DNA of 64,000 nucleotides from Mycobacterium sp. 1245111.1 (GTDB lineage: Bacteria; Actinomycetota; Actinomycetes; Mycobacteriales; Mycobacteriaceae). This document shows positions 55,840 to 64,000 of this stretch, piece after piece. Each line of letters begins with the position of its first letter. The stretch's first letter is position 1. The translations under genes were made by a program, and so were the position numbers. The stretch lies in the NCBI RefSeq assembly GCF_001673405.1, contig NZ_LZLV01000067.1:1-64000 (forward strand), given 5' to 3'. The notes beneath the pieces are model-generated. The model was not told the origin of the DNA, made no database searches, and was given only the letters and a program-made list of their open reading frames with translations.

Positions 55840-57051
55840 GTGTCGAACCGCGATCGCCTCGTCGAGCGTGAAGCTGGCCGCACGCTCGGCAACAAGCGCC
55901 GCCTCAAGACCCTGGTGCTGGGCAGCACCGGCTCTATCGGCACCCAGGCGCTCGAGGTCATCGCCGCCAACCCGGACCGCTTCGAGCTGGTGGGCCTCGC
56001 CGCCGGGGGTGGGAATGCGGATCTGCTGGCCCAGCAGCGCGCCGAGACCGGGGTGTCCAACCTCGCCGTCGCCGACGAACGCGCTGCGCAGGCGATCGGC
56101 CACGTCACCTTCAGCGGACCCGACGCCGCGACCCGGCTGATCGAGAACACCGAGGCCGACGTGGTGCTGAACGCGCTGGTCGGCGCGATCGGTCTGCAGC
56201 CGACGCTCACCGCGCTGGCCTCCGGCTCCCGACTGGCGCTGGCGAACAAGGAGTCGCTGATCGCGGGCGGGCCGCTGGTGCTGGCCGCCGCGCAGCCGGG
56301 CCAGATCGTGCCGGTGGACTCCGAACACTCCGCGCTGGCGCAGTGTCTGCGCGCCGGCAGCGCCGACGAAGTCGCCAAGCTGGTGCTCACCGCCTCCGGT
56401 GGGCCGTTCCGCGGCTGGTCAGCCGCCCAGCTCGAGCACGTCACCCCCGAGCAGGCCGGCGCCCACCCGACCTGGTCGATGGGGCCGATGAACACGCTGA
56501 ACTCCGCGTCGCTGGTCAACAAGGGCCTCGAGCTCATCGAGGCGCACCTGCTGTTCGGCGTCCCGTACGACCGCATCGACGTCGTCGTGCACCCGCAGTC
56601 GATCGTGCATTCGATGGTCACGTTCACCGATGGCTCGACGATCGCCCAGGCCAGCCCGCCGGACATGAAACTGCCGATCGCGCTGGCCCTGGGCTGGCCG
56701 GACCGGGTGCCCGCCGCCGCGCCGGCCTGCGACTTCGCCGCCGCGTCGACGTGGGAGTTCGAGCCGCTCGACGACGACGTCTTCCCGGCAGTGGCGTTGG
56801 CTCGCCAGGCCGGGGAGACCGGCGGTTGCATGACCGCCGTCTACAACGCCGCCAACGAAGAAGCAGCCGAGGCATTCCTGGCCGGTCGGATCGGTTTTCC
56901 AGCCATCGTGCAAACAATCGCCGAGGTCCTGAGCGCCGCCGACCGGTGGGCCGCAGAACCCGCTACCGTGGAAGACGTACTCGACGCGCAGCGCTGGGCC
57001 CGCGAGCGCGCGCGTAGTGCGATCACACAGGAGGTTTCACCGGTTCGATGA
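55840..57051 (+). CDS. dxr: 1-deoxy-D-xylulose-5-phosphate reductoisomerase
   Basis: A 403-residue NADPH enzyme, the second step of the MEP isoprenoid pathway and target of fosmidomycin. The NADPH motif is [16 protein letters not shown]. Metal and substrate residues lie in [24 protein letters not shown] and [23 protein letters not shown]. The N-terminal segment [10 protein letters not shown] is encoded by a palindromic repeat also found upstream of ffh. The GTG at 55840 is chosen; an ATG at 55765 would add 25 residues. The stop overlaps rip1 (ATGA). Confidence 0.95.
   Translation: MSNRDRLVEREAGRTLGNKRRLKTLVLGSTGSIGTQALEVIAANPDRFELVGLAAGGGNADLLAQQRAETGVSNLAVADERAAQAIGHVTFSGPDAATRLIENTEADVVLNALVGAIGLQPTLTALASGSRLALANKESLIAGGPLVLAAAQPGQIVPVDSEHSALAQCLRAGSADEVAKLVLTASGGPFRGWSAAQLEHVTPEQAGAHPTWSMGPMNTLNSASLVNKGLELIEAHLLFGVPYDRIDVVVHPQSIVHSMVTFTDGSTIAQASPPDMKLPIALALGWPDRVPAAAPACDFAAASTWEFEPLDDDVFPAVALARQAGETGGCMTAVYNAANEEAAEAFLAGRIGFPAIVQTIAEVLSAADRWAAEPATVEDVLDAQRWARERARSAITQEVSPVR
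55861..55888. repeat. Palindromic repeat copy within dxr
   Basis: 25 of 28 bases match 8476-8503 upstream of ffh, including GTCGAGCGTG and GCTGGCCGCAC. It encodes residues 8-16 of Dxr as started here. See the ffh upstream repeat. Confidence 0.65.
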
Positions 57052-58256
57052 TGTTCGTAATCGGCATCGTGCTGTTTGCCCTCGCCATCCTCATATCGGT
57101 GGCGTTGCACGAATGCGGCCACATGTGGGCCGCCCTGGGCACCGGGATGAAGGTGCGGCGTTACTTCGTGGGCTTCGGCCCGACCCTGTGGTCGACCCGT
57201 CGCGGCGAAACCGAATACGGCCTCAAGGCGATCCCGGCGGGCGGGTTCTGCGACATCGCCGGCATGACGTCGGTCGAAGAACTGCAGCCCGACGAGCGCG
57301 ACCGCGCGATGTACAAGCAGAAGACCTGGAAACGCGTCGCCGTGCTGTTCGCCGGGCCGGGCATGAACTTCGTCATCGGCCTGATCCTGATCTACGCCAT
57401 CGCGGTCACCTGGGGGCTGCCCAACCTGCACCCCACCGCGGTCATCGGCCAAACATCCTGTGCGGCAAGCGAGATCAAGCAGGGTGACTTCGAGAAGTGC
57501 AGCGGCGACGGGCCGGCCGCCCTCGCCGGAATTCGTGCCGGTGACGTCGTGCTCAACGTCAACGGCACCCCGGTGACCGACTTCTCCGACATGGCCGGCG
57601 TCGTGCAGAAACTGCACGGCACCGTGCCCGTCGTCATCAAGCGCGACGGCCAGACCATGACCAAGTACGTCGACATCGCCCAGAAACAGCGCTGGGTGAC
57701 CAGCGGCAAGAACAGCACCCCGAAGCCGGCGACCATCGGCGTGATGGGAGTGGTCGGCACCCCGGCCGGACCCACCCACTACAACCCGGTCAGCGCGGTA
57801 CCGGGCACCCTGAGTTTCACCGGCAACCTGACCGTGCTGCTGGGCAAGTCGCTGGTCGCCATTCCGACCAAGGTCGGCGCCCTGATCCACGCGATCGGTG
57901 GCGGCGAGCGTTCCCTCGACACCCCGATCAGCGTCGTCGGCGCGAGCATCATCGGCGGAGACACCGTGGATCACGGCGTCTGGATGGCGTTCTGGCTGTT
58001 CCTGGCGCAGTTGAACTTCATCCTCGGCGTGATCAACCTGGTGCCGCTGCTGCCGTTCGACGGCGGCCACATCGCCATCGCGCTGTACGAGAAGCTGCGC
58101 AACGTGATTCGGTCGGCCCGCGGCAAAGTCGCAGCGGCGCCAGTGAACTACCTCAAGCTGATGCCGGCAACCTACGTAGTGTTGGTTCTGGTGGTCGGCT
58201 ACATGCTGTTGACGGTGACCGCAGACGTGGTCAACCCGATCCGGCTGTTCCAGTAG
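57048..58256 (+). CDS. rip1: Site-2 intramembrane metalloprotease Rip1
   Basis: A 402-residue RseP-type protease that cuts membrane anti-sigma factors and other single-pass proteins. The zinc site HECGH is at residues 21-25 within the first membrane helix. A PDZ domain lies in the middle ([22 protein letters not shown]). The third metal ligand is in [15 protein letters not shown]. Four hydrophobic segments are seen. It overlaps dxr by four bases and ispG follows 14 bases later, an order conserved in actinobacteria (Rv2870c-2868c). Confidence 0.95.
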   Translation: MMFVIGIVLFALAILISVALHECGHMWAALGTGMKVRRYFVGFGPTLWSTRRGETEYGLKAIPAGGFCDIAGMTSVEELQPDERDRAMYKQKTWKRVAVLFAGPGMNFVIGLILIYAIAVTWGLPNLHPTAVIGQTSCAASEIKQGDFEKCSGDGPAALAGIRAGDVVLNVNGTPVTDFSDMAGVVQKLHGTVPVVIKRDGQTMTKYVDIAQKQRWVTSGKNSTPKPATIGVMGVVGTPAGPTHYNPVSAVPGTLSFTGNLTVLLGKSLVAIPTKVGALIHAIGGGERSLDTPISVVGASIIGGDTVDHGVWMAFWLFLAQLNFILGVINLVPLLPFDGGHIAIALYEKLRNVIRSARGKVAAAPVNYLKLMPATYVVLVLVVGYMLLTVTADVVNPIRLFQ

Positions 58257-58270
58257 GGAGAAGGCAAACA

Positions 58271-59428
58271 GTGACCACAGGTCTGGGTATGCCGGCAGCG
58301 CCGGCGCCCACGCTGGCACCGCGCCGCAAGACGCGACAGTTGATGGTCCGAGACGTCGGCGTGGGAAGCGATCACCCGATTTCGGTGCAGTCGATGTGCA
58401 CCACCAAGACCCACGACGTCAACTCGACTCTGCAGCAGATCGCCGAGTTGACCGCTGCCGGCTGCGACATCGTGCGGGTGGCGTGCCCGCGTCAGGAAGA
58501 CGCCGACGCACTCGCCGCGATCGCCAAGAAGAGCCAGATCCCGGTGATCGCGGACATCCACTTCCAGCCGAAGTACATCTTCGCCGCGATCGACGCCGGC
58601 TGCGCCGCGGTCCGGGTAAACCCCGGCAACATCAAGGAATTCGACGGCCGAGTCGGCGAGGTCGCGAAAGCCGCTGGCGCAGCGGGCATTCCGATCCGCA
58701 TCGGAGTCAACGCCGGCTCGCTGGACAAGCGGTTCATGGAGAAGTACGGCAAGGCGACACCCGAGGCGCTGGTCGAGTCGGCGCTGTGGGAGGCCTCCCT
58801 GTTCGAGGAGCACGGGTTCTCCCAAATCAAGATCAGCGTCAAGCACAACGACCCGGTCGTGATGGTCGCGGCCTACGAGCAACTCGCCGCCCAGTGCGAC
58901 TACCCGCTGCACCTGGGCGTCACCGAGGCCGGTCCGGCTTTCCAGGGCACCATCAAGTCCGCCGTCGCGTTCGGTGCGCTGCTGTCCCGGGGCATCGGCG
59001 ACACCATCCGTGTCTCGCTGTCTGCGCCGCCGGTCGAGGAAGTCAAGGTCGGCACCCAGATCCTGGAGTCGCTGAACCTGCGGCCGCGTGGGCTGGAGAT
59101 CGTGTCGTGTCCGTCGTGCGGGCGCGCACAGGTCGACGTCTACAGCCTGGCCAACGAGGTCACCGCCGGCCTGGACGGACTCGACGTCCCGCTGCGGGTG
59201 GCCGTGATGGGCTGCGTCGTCAACGGGCCGGGGGAGGCCCGCGAGGCTGATCTCGGTGTGGCCTCCGGCAACGGCAAGGGGCAGATCTTCGTCCGCGGCG
59301 AGGTGATCAAGACCGTGCCGGAGGCGCAGATTGTCGAGACGTTGATCGAAGAGGCAATGCGATTGGCTAACGAGACGGGCGCTGAAGGGTCAACGGCGAG
59401 CGGTTCGCCGGTTGTGACCGTAAGCTGA
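58271..59428 (+). CDS. ispG: 4-hydroxy-3-methylbut-2-enyl-diphosphate synthase
   Basis: A 385-residue [4Fe-4S] enzyme of the MEP pathway (GcpE), converting MEcPP to HMBPP. The N-terminal TIM barrel contains [17 protein letters not shown] and [16 protein letters not shown]. The cluster ligands are in [13 protein letters not shown] and [21 protein letters not shown] start with AGGGAGAAGG upstream. It shares the pathway with dxr two genes upstream. Mycobacteria usually have one further ispG-like copy. Confidence 0.96.
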   Translation: MTTGLGMPAAPAPTLAPRRKTRQLMVRDVGVGSDHPISVQSMCTTKTHDVNSTLQQIAELTAAGCDIVRVACPRQEDADALAAIAKKSQIPVIADIHFQPKYIFAAIDAGCAAVRVNPGNIKEFDGRVGEVAKAAGAAGIPIRIGVNAGSLDKRFMEKYGKATPEALVESALWEASLFEEHGFSQIKISVKHNDPVVMVAAYEQLAAQCDYPLHLGVTEAGPAFQGTIKSAVAFGALLSRGIGDTIRVSLSAPPVEEVKVGTQILESLNLRPRGLEIVSCPSCGRAQVDVYSLANEVTAGLDGLDVPLRVAVMGCVVNGPGEAREADLGVASGNGKGQIFVRGEVIKTVPEAQIVETLIEEAMRLANETGAEGSTASGSPVVTVS

Positions 59429-59473
59429 CGTTGGCCTGATCCGGCCGCACAATTCGTCGCAGAAAGAGTCAGT

Positions 59474-60325
59474 ATGTCGGCTCCGCCCATCCGCCGCGTC
59501 AGCGAGCGACGGGTGTCTGTTGTCCGCGACGGCGCCTCGGTGCGCAAGGTCTTCGACGACGACCCGGTGGGGTCGTGCATGGTGGCCGCCCGGGTGGCCG
59601 ATCACGGGATGGATCCCAACTCGATCGGCGGGGAGCTGTGGACGCGCCGCGGGCCCGACGAGTCGCTGTGTTACGCCGGCGCCAACCTGATCCCATTGCG
59701 CGGCCGGCTGGGCGACCTGTACGCGTTCGCCGATGCCGCACTGACCGGGTCACGACGCTGCTCGTCGCTCGTCGGGCGCGCCGAGTTGGTGATGCCGATG
59801 TGGCAGCGCCTCGAGCCGGCCTGGGGGCCGGCCCGCGACGTGCGTGGTAATCAGCCGTTGATGGCACTGACCACGATGCCGACCTGTGCGATCGATCCTG
59901 GTGTGCGGCAGGTCAAGCCGGACGAACTCGACACCTATCTGGTGGCGGCGGTCGACATGTTCATCGGCGAGGTGGGTGTCGATCCCCGACTCGGCGATGG
60001 CGGGCGCGGCTACCGGAGACGCGTCGCCAGCCTGATCGCGGCCGGACGGGCGTGGGCCCGCTTCGAAAACGGTGAGGTGGTGTTCAAGGCCGAGGTCGGC
60101 TCGCAGTCGCCGACGGTCAGCCAGATCCAAGGCGTCTGGGTGCACCCCGAGTGGCGCGGCCGAGGACTCGGAACCGCGGGCACGGCGACGTTGTCGGCGG
60201 TGATCGTTGGCACCGGCCGCACGGCCAGCCTCTATGTGAACGACTTCAACACGGTCGCGCGGGCCACCTACGACCGCATCGGCTTCACCGAGATCGGCAC
60301 CTTCGCGACGGTTCTGCTGGACTGA
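59474..60325 (+). CDS. GNAT family N-acetyltransferase (Rv2867c type)
   Basis: A 283-residue protein with an N-terminal DUF4081-like region (about 1-125) and a C-terminal GNAT domain. Motif A is IQGVWVHPEWRGRGLGTAGTATL, with the acetyl-CoA loop RGRGLG (near residue 230). VNDFNTVARATYDRIGF is motif B. The substrate is unknown. The ATG lies 45 bases after ispG; a role in the MEP pathway is not implied. A hairpin follows its stop. Confidence 0.88.
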   Translation: MSAPPIRRVSERRVSVVRDGASVRKVFDDDPVGSCMVAARVADHGMDPNSIGGELWTRRGPDESLCYAGANLIPLRGRLGDLYAFADAALTGSRRCSSLVGRAELVMPMWQRLEPAWGPARDVRGNQPLMALTTMPTCAIDPGVRQVKPDELDTYLVAAVDMFIGEVGVDPRLGDGGRGYRRRVASLIAAGRAWARFENGEVVFKAEVGSQSPTVSQIQGVWVHPEWRGRGLGTAGTATLSAVIVGTGRTASLYVNDFNTVARATYDRIGFTEIGTFATVLLD

Positions 60326-60332
60326 TCGGATC

Positions 60333-60367
60333 GCGCTTTCGCGACACGTAAACGTCTGCGAAGGCGC
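60333..60367 (+). terminator. Hairpin after the GNAT gene
   Basis: GCGCTTTCGC and GCGAAGGCGC pair in 9 of 10 positions, the tenth being G-U. The loop holds its own palindrome, ACGTAAACGT. It lies 8 bases after the stop, without a U-tract. Confidence 0.5.
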
Positions 60368-60467
60368 GCCGGTCCGCGTCGCAAGGCCTTAAGTCTCGGC
60401 ACTGCAACGATTCGATCTCGGTGCGCCTACGCCCGACCGGAGGCAAAATTTCTTAACATCAGCCACA

Positions 60468-62279
60468 ATGGCAACAAAATTAACAGTGGCATCAGCCGCC
60501 ACAGTCGCGGTCCTGGTCACGACTACCGCGGTGTCGGCTTGCACGCCGAAGCAGGAGGGGCCCGCGCCGGCCGCCCAGAAGTTCTTCGCCGCGCTGTCCA
60601 CCGGCGACACGGGAGCAGCGGCCGACCTCAGCGATAACCCGAGCGACGCCCGCGAAGCACTCAATGCGGCGTGGGCCGGGCTGCAGGCCAGCCATCTCGA
60701 CACCCAGATCACCGGATCGAAGTACGCCGAGGACACCGGCTCGGTCAGCTACCGCTACACCTGGCACCTGCCGAAGAACCGGACCTGGACATACGACGGC
60801 AAGCTGAAAATGGCTCGCTACGAAGGTCGTTGGCAAGTCCGCTGGAGCAGCACCGATCTGCATCCCCGCCTTGGCGAGCATCAGACGCTGGTGCTGCGAG
60901 CCGATCCGCCGAAGCGTGCCTCGGTCAACGAAGTCGGGGGCACGGACGTCTTGGCGCCCGGCTACCTGTACCACTACACGCTGGACGCGTCCAAGGCCGG
61001 CGCCTTCCTGATCAGCTCCGCCCGCTCGGTGGTCGACGCGTTGCACCCCTTCGACGACGCGATCAACGACCCGCAGCGGTTGGCCGAGCAGGCCAGCGGC
61101 ACCGGTAAGCCCGTCGACCTGATCACCCTGCGCACCGACGACAACAACCGCGTCGCCCCGGTCCTCAACAGCCTGCCCGGCGTGGTGATCACGCCGCAGG
61201 CCGACTTGCTGCCGACCGATTACCACTTCGCCCCGGCCCTGATCAGTCAGGTCAAGAAGGCGGTGATCGAGCAGCTCGACGGCGAGTCTGGGTGGCGCGT
61301 GGTCAGCATCAACCAGAACAACGTCGATCTGGCTGTGCTGCACGAGGTTCCGCCGTCACCGGCCCCGTCGGTGTCGATCAGTCTGGACCGGGCCGTGCAG
61401 AACGCCGCGCAGCACGCGGTCGACAACCAAGGCCGTCAGGCGATGATCGTGGTAATCAAGCCTTCGACGGGCGAGATCCTTGCCGTCGCACAGAATTCCG
61501 CGGCCGACGCGATCGGCCCCCTTGCCACCACCGGCCTCTACCCACCGGGGTCGACGTTCAAGATGGTCACCGCGGGTGCGGCGCTCGAGCGCGATATGGC
61601 AAGTCCCAACACGCTTTTGGGCTGCCCAGGCCACCTGGAAATCGGGCAGCGCGTTATACCCAACTACGGCGGATTCGATCTCGGCGTGGTCCCGATGTCG
61701 CGCGCCTTTGCCAGTTCGTGCAACACCACCTTCGCCGAACTGGCCAGCCAAATGCCGCCGCGAGGTCTGGCCCAGGCCGCCTACCAGTACGGCATCGGGC
61801 TGGACTACCAGATCGACGGCATCAACACGGTCACCGGATCGGTGCCACCGACCGTCGATTTGTCCGAGCGCACCGAGGACGGCTTCGGCCAGGGCAAGGT
61901 GCTGGCCTCTCCGTTCGGAATGGCGATGGTCGCTGCGACGGTCGCGGCCGGAAAGACGCCGGTGCCCAAGCTGATTGAGGGACGCCCGACGACCGTCACC
62001 GGCGACACCACACCGATCACCGAGAAGATGATCGAGGGGTTGCGCCCGATGATGCGGCTCGTGGTGACCAACGGGACCGGTAAGGAGATCGCCGGCTGCG
62101 GCGAGGTGTACGGAAAGACCGGCGAGGCCGAGTTTCCCGGCGGGTCGCATTCCTGGTTCGCCGGCTACCGCGGCGACCTCGCCTTCGCGTCGTTGATCGT
62201 CGGGGGAGGCAGTTCGGAGTATGCGGTGCGGATGACCAAGTTCATGTTCGAGTCGATGCCCGCCGACTACCTGGCCTGA
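60468..62279 (+). CDS. Penicillin-binding lipoprotein (Rv2864c type)
   Basis: A 603-residue class B PBP anchored as a lipoprotein. The signal peptide ends at Cys25 (TTAVSAC, good lipobox). An NTF2-like MecA-N domain (AAQKFFAALSTGDTGAAADLS, about 35-150) is followed by a dimerisation domain and the transpeptidase. Motifs are SxxK in PPGSTFKMVTAG (near residue 365), SxN in FASSCNTTF, and KTG in YGKTGEAEFPGG. It cross-links peptidoglycan; homologues work at the septum. A strong terminator follows. Confidence 0.94.
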   Translation: MATKLTVASAATVAVLVTTTAVSACTPKQEGPAPAAQKFFAALSTGDTGAAADLSDNPSDAREALNAAWAGLQASHLDTQITGSKYAEDTGSVSYRYTWHLPKNRTWTYDGKLKMARYEGRWQVRWSSTDLHPRLGEHQTLVLRADPPKRASVNEVGGTDVLAPGYLYHYTLDASKAGAFLISSARSVVDALHPFDDAINDPQRLAEQASGTGKPVDLITLRTDDNNRVAPVLNSLPGVVITPQADLLPTDYHFAPALISQVKKAVIEQLDGESGWRVVSINQNNVDLAVLHEVPPSPAPSVSISLDRAVQNAAQHAVDNQGRQAMIVVIKPSTGEILAVAQNSAADAIGPLATTGLYPPGSTFKMVTAGAALERDMASPNTLLGCPGHLEIGQRVIPNYGGFDLGVVPMSRAFASSCNTTFAELASQMPPRGLAQAAYQYGIGLDYQIDGINTVTGSVPPTVDLSERTEDGFGQGKVLASPFGMAMVAATVAAGKTPVPKLIEGRPTTVTGDTTPITEKMIEGLRPMMRLVVTNGTGKEIAGCGEVYGKTGEAEFPGGSHSWFAGYRGDLAFASLIVGGGSSEYAVRMTKFMFESMPADYLA

Positions 62280-62317
62280 AACGCCTGAAAGGCGTTCAAC
62301 CGCAATGGTTTAGACAA

Positions 62318-62362
62318 AGCTGTCGCCCGGCCGCGAGGGGCGACCGGGCGACAGGCTTTTTT
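62318..62362 (+). terminator. Intrinsic terminator after the PBP lipoprotein
   Basis: CTGTCGCCCGG and CCGGGCGACAG form a perfect 11-bp stem, followed within three bases by six T residues (62357-62362). A small hairpin (ACGCC/GGCGT, 62281-62295) comes before it. This is a classical Rho-independent terminator, unusual in quality for mycobacteria. Confidence 0.85.
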
Positions 62363-62497
62363 CGCCGGGCGAGCGGACTCCAGGGGCTCTGGGGTGGCCC
62401 GCTGCTGGCTCGACGCATTGGCGTCCGAACCGGTGGGGAAGATTCCCCCGCCCCCACCGGTCCAGACCGCCACCTCAACGAGGTGGATTTGTGCGGA

Positions 62498-62995
62498 TCA
62501 GGAGAACGGCTGTCCCACGAGAATGTCGATCAGCGGAGTCAGCACGAAGTTCAGCCCCGTCGGCGTAAGCAGACCGTAGTCCAGACCGGTGGCGAGGTAG
62601 CCGAGGAAGCTGTCCGGAACGAGGTACGCGTCACCGCTGTTCACCACGGTGCCGATGATGTCATCCGAGGTCTGCAGGTAGAACGCGCTGGGGTCGATGG
62701 CGTAAATCAGGTTCGACAGCGCGTGCTCACTTGCGTTTTCCTCGAACGCTTGGATGGCAACGTTGAACGCCTCGTAGCCGCTCGGGTTCGACGCGAGCAA
62801 TTCCAGGTCCAGAGCGTGGTTCGCGACGCCTTGCTCGCCAAGGGATCCGAACAGAACGGTGTAGTCATCGCCGGGAGCGTAGATGTCGGCGATCGGGTCA
62901 CCAACGTCGGCGGTGGCCGTGCCCATGCCGAGCATCGCGGCGATGGCCGCGCCACCAAGTGCGGCCCCGATGGCTGTAAAATGCTTGTGACTCAT
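62498..62995 (-). CDS. Small secreted protein of unknown function
   Basis: A 165-residue exported protein. The signal peptide (HFTAIGAALGGAAIAAMLGMG, cleavage after TATA, residue 29) is clear. The mature part is acidic, without Cys, and ends in a hydrophobic stretch (GLDYGLLTPTGLNFVLTPLIDILVG), possibly a membrane-facing helix. I do not recognise the family. The ATG has AGGAGG at ideal spacing. Its leader carries a 14-bp inverted repeat that can pair with the start codon, and a promoter lies about 110 bases upstream. Confidence 0.82.
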   Translation of the reverse strand: MSHKHFTAIGAALGGAAIAAMLGMGTATADVGDPIADIYAPGDDYTVLFGSLGEQGVANHALDLELLASNPSGYEAFNVAIQAFEENASEHALSNLIYAIDPSAFYLQTSDDIIGTVVNSGDAYLVPDSFLGYLATGLDYGLLTPTGLNFVLTPLIDILVGQPFS

Positions 62996-63071
62996 GTGCG
63001 AGCCTCCTATCTAGGTGTCACTCCTTGTGGAAGTGGGGTTGCCGCCCCACTGCCGTTGGCTCGCACATGAG
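62991..63071 (-). promoter_or_regulatory. Self-complementary 5' leader that can mask the start codon
   Basis: Perfect 14-base inverted arms lie at 62991-63004 and 63058-63071. The proximal arm contains the ATG and the edge of the AGGAGG site. A second hairpin (AGTGGGG/CCCCACT, about 63032-63051) is nested in the loop. In the mRNA this stem would hide the start codon. The fold is seen in the sequence; control of translation is inferred. Confidence 0.55.
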
Positions 63072-63110
63072 TCTTTCTCCCCCATGGCGGACGAGCCTTC
63101 GACGGATCGA

Positions 63111-63139
63111 AGCTTATAACAGTTCTTGGCCTGTGTTAA
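63111..63139 (-). promoter_or_regulatory. Promoter of the secreted-protein gene
   Basis: On the minus strand TTAACA (63139-63134), 17 bases, TAAGCT (63116-63111). Transcription would begin near 63104, giving a leader of about 108 bases that includes the full inverted repeat. Confidence 0.5.
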
Positions 63140-63657
63140 GCAAATTCCTAACAAAAATCTCAGGCGAAGCTATCGTCGCGTTAAGCCTCCTCTTACTCGC
63201 AGCTAGAGGCCATCGAGCGGTTAAGTAACCTAGTCAAACTCGCCTGTCCGAGTCCCCTTCAGGTTGTCGGATGGACGTCCAGGCCCGCGAAGCAGCAGTT
63301 CGGCGCGTTATGGAGTAGTCCTTAGTTGTTCACGGCGCCGAACGGAGATGCGCCGGATGGCCGACGCGCTTCGCAATCACTCCGGCCAAATATCCGGAAA
63401 ATCAGACGTCAATTCCGAGATACCGAACTGATTGTCTGAGAAGTACCAACAATGGTTTTGACACTTTATCTAATAACGTCGATAGCGTTAACAAGGTCAA
63501 TACAATTCGCGATAGGTGAACGCCTCGGTGCAATTCGCGCGCAGAAGCGGTCCATACGAGCCTCATGTCTCGTGCTTCTGGGATCAACTAGGCCCCTCAC
63601 CAGGGCACTTGCCCAGCGGGCCTCGTCGGCGACTGACGGCGGTAGATTGATATCGCC
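63140..63657. other. Long gene-free, relatively AT-rich intergenic region
   Basis: About 520 bases without a convincing gene. The base composition is more AT-rich than the rest of the window, most clearly at 63390-63530. Small open frames on both strands near 63400-63660 lack RBS and family similarity. A TAACG/CGTTA inverted repeat lies near 63475. No tRNA-like fold was recognised. It carries the promoter for the following gene at its right end. Confidence 0.55.
63643..63648 (+). promoter_or_regulatory. -10 element for the DUF1707 gene
   Basis: TAGATT fits TANNNT and ends 9 bases before the ATG, with no Shine-Dalgarno, again suggesting a leaderless message. Confidence 0.4.
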
Positions 63658-64000
63658 ATGACACGTCCCGATGAACTGTCCGAGCTGCGCGTCTCCGATG
63701 CCGACCGCAACGGCACCCTGCGGCGCCTGCACAACGCAGTCGCCCTGGGGTTGATCGACATCGGGGAGTTCGAGGAACGATCCACGCACGTCTCCTATGC
63801 CCGAACCCGCAATGAGCTCGACAGCCTGGTCGGCGACCTGCCCGGGCCTGGGGCGATCGTCACCTCTGCGGCCGACCGCGTCGAGTTGCGGGGCTGGGCC
63901 GGATCGCTCAAGCGGCACGGCGAATGGACCGTCCCCACTCGGTTGGCGCTGGTGCGCCGCATGGGCTCGGTCGAACTCGATCTCGTCAAGGCCAGATTCG
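63658..64000 (+). CDS. DUF1707 (SHOCT-like) domain protein, cut by the window end
   Basis: The first 114 residues are visible. The DUF1707 domain occupies residues 9-60: LRVSDADRNGTLRRLHNAVA, then LIDIGEFEERSTHV and ELDSLVGDLPG, the usual SHOCT-like helices. A beta-rich domain begins after residue 65 (VELRGWAGSLKRHGEWTVP, then VELDLVKARF), like the LiaF-type cell-wall-stress domain often fused to it. The rest lies beyond position 64000. Function unknown; such proteins are linked to envelope stress. Confidence 0.85.
   Translation, partial: MTRPDELSELRVSDADRNGTLRRLHNAVALGLIDIGEFEERSTHVSYARTRNELDSLVGDLPGPGAIVTSAADRVELRGWAGSLKRHGEWTVPTRLALVRRMGSVELDLVKARF

Noticed and set aside
63402..63661. Small overlapping open frames on both strands in the AT-rich gap
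   Set aside because: No ribosome-binding site, no family similarity, and each overlaps the other. I treated the region as non-coding.

Overview
The window is mycobacterial chromosome. It is GC-rich, has many GTG starts, a PE/PPE pair, and a gene order that follows the Mycobacterium tuberculosis block from smc (Rv2922c) down to the penicillin-binding lipoprotein (Rv2864c), read in the opposite orientation. Rv numbers are from memory and serve only as orientation marks. Several differences point to a nontuberculous species: no pknI, no fdhF/fdhD, no mpt70/dipZ/mpt83, no relFG, and a KatE catalase that M. tuberculosis lacks. I cannot name the species. I saw no IS element, prophage, CRISPR array, rRNA or tRNA.

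Layout. 1-11.2 kb: end of smc, ftsY, the nitrogen operon amt-glnB-glnD behind a GlnR-type box, an alpha/beta hydrolase, ffh and an amidohydrolase. 11.2-13.6 kb: an insertion where pknI sits in M. tuberculosis (tautomerase, Nudix hydrolase, MmgE/PrpD protein). 13.7-18.1 kb: D-aminoacylase-like enzyme with its TetR regulator, a STAS protein, dacB2, and a SnoaL-like protein. 18.2-23.7 kb: rpsP-khpA-rimM-trmD, lppW, rplS, lepB-rnhB-DUF2469. 23.7-32.1 kb: an accessory block in place of fdhF/fdhD, with a GAF-ANTAR protein, two tandem KimA-type potassium transporters, a CPA1 Na+/H+ antiporter and a PE/PPE pair.

32.4-42.5 kb: yraN-comM-dprA-viuB, a lactate-2-monooxygenase-like flavoprotein, xerC, an M23 protein, rpsB-tsf-amiC. 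42.5-43.6 kb: a MarR repressor (Rv2887 type) divergent from a small-molecule methyltransferase, with palindromes over a near-consensus promoter. 43.6-50.5 kb: a stress-type accessory block (HAD phosphatase, DUF1360 membrane protein, ChaB, KatE, acyltransferase, CsbD, FAD-Rieske oxidoreductase) with several SigF-like promoter sequences. 50.7-55.7 kb: pyrH-frr-cdsA-rlmN-mpt53-ccdA and a small membrane protein. 55.8-60.3 kb: dxr-rip1-ispG-GNAT. 60.5-64 kb: PBP lipoprotein with a strong terminator, a secreted protein whose leader can pair with its own start codon, a relatively AT-rich gene-free stretch, and the start of a DUF1707 protein cut by the window end.

Most of the window is conserved housekeeping: co-translational targeting (ftsY, ffh, lepB), ribosome biogenesis and translation factors, isoprenoid synthesis (dxr, ispG) and envelope proteolysis (rip1). 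The most informative parts are the accessory inserts and short regulatory sites: the MarR/methyltransferase switch, the SigF-like stress block, the tandem KimA island, the TetR operator inside a promoter spacer, and the self-complementary 5' leader near 63 kb.
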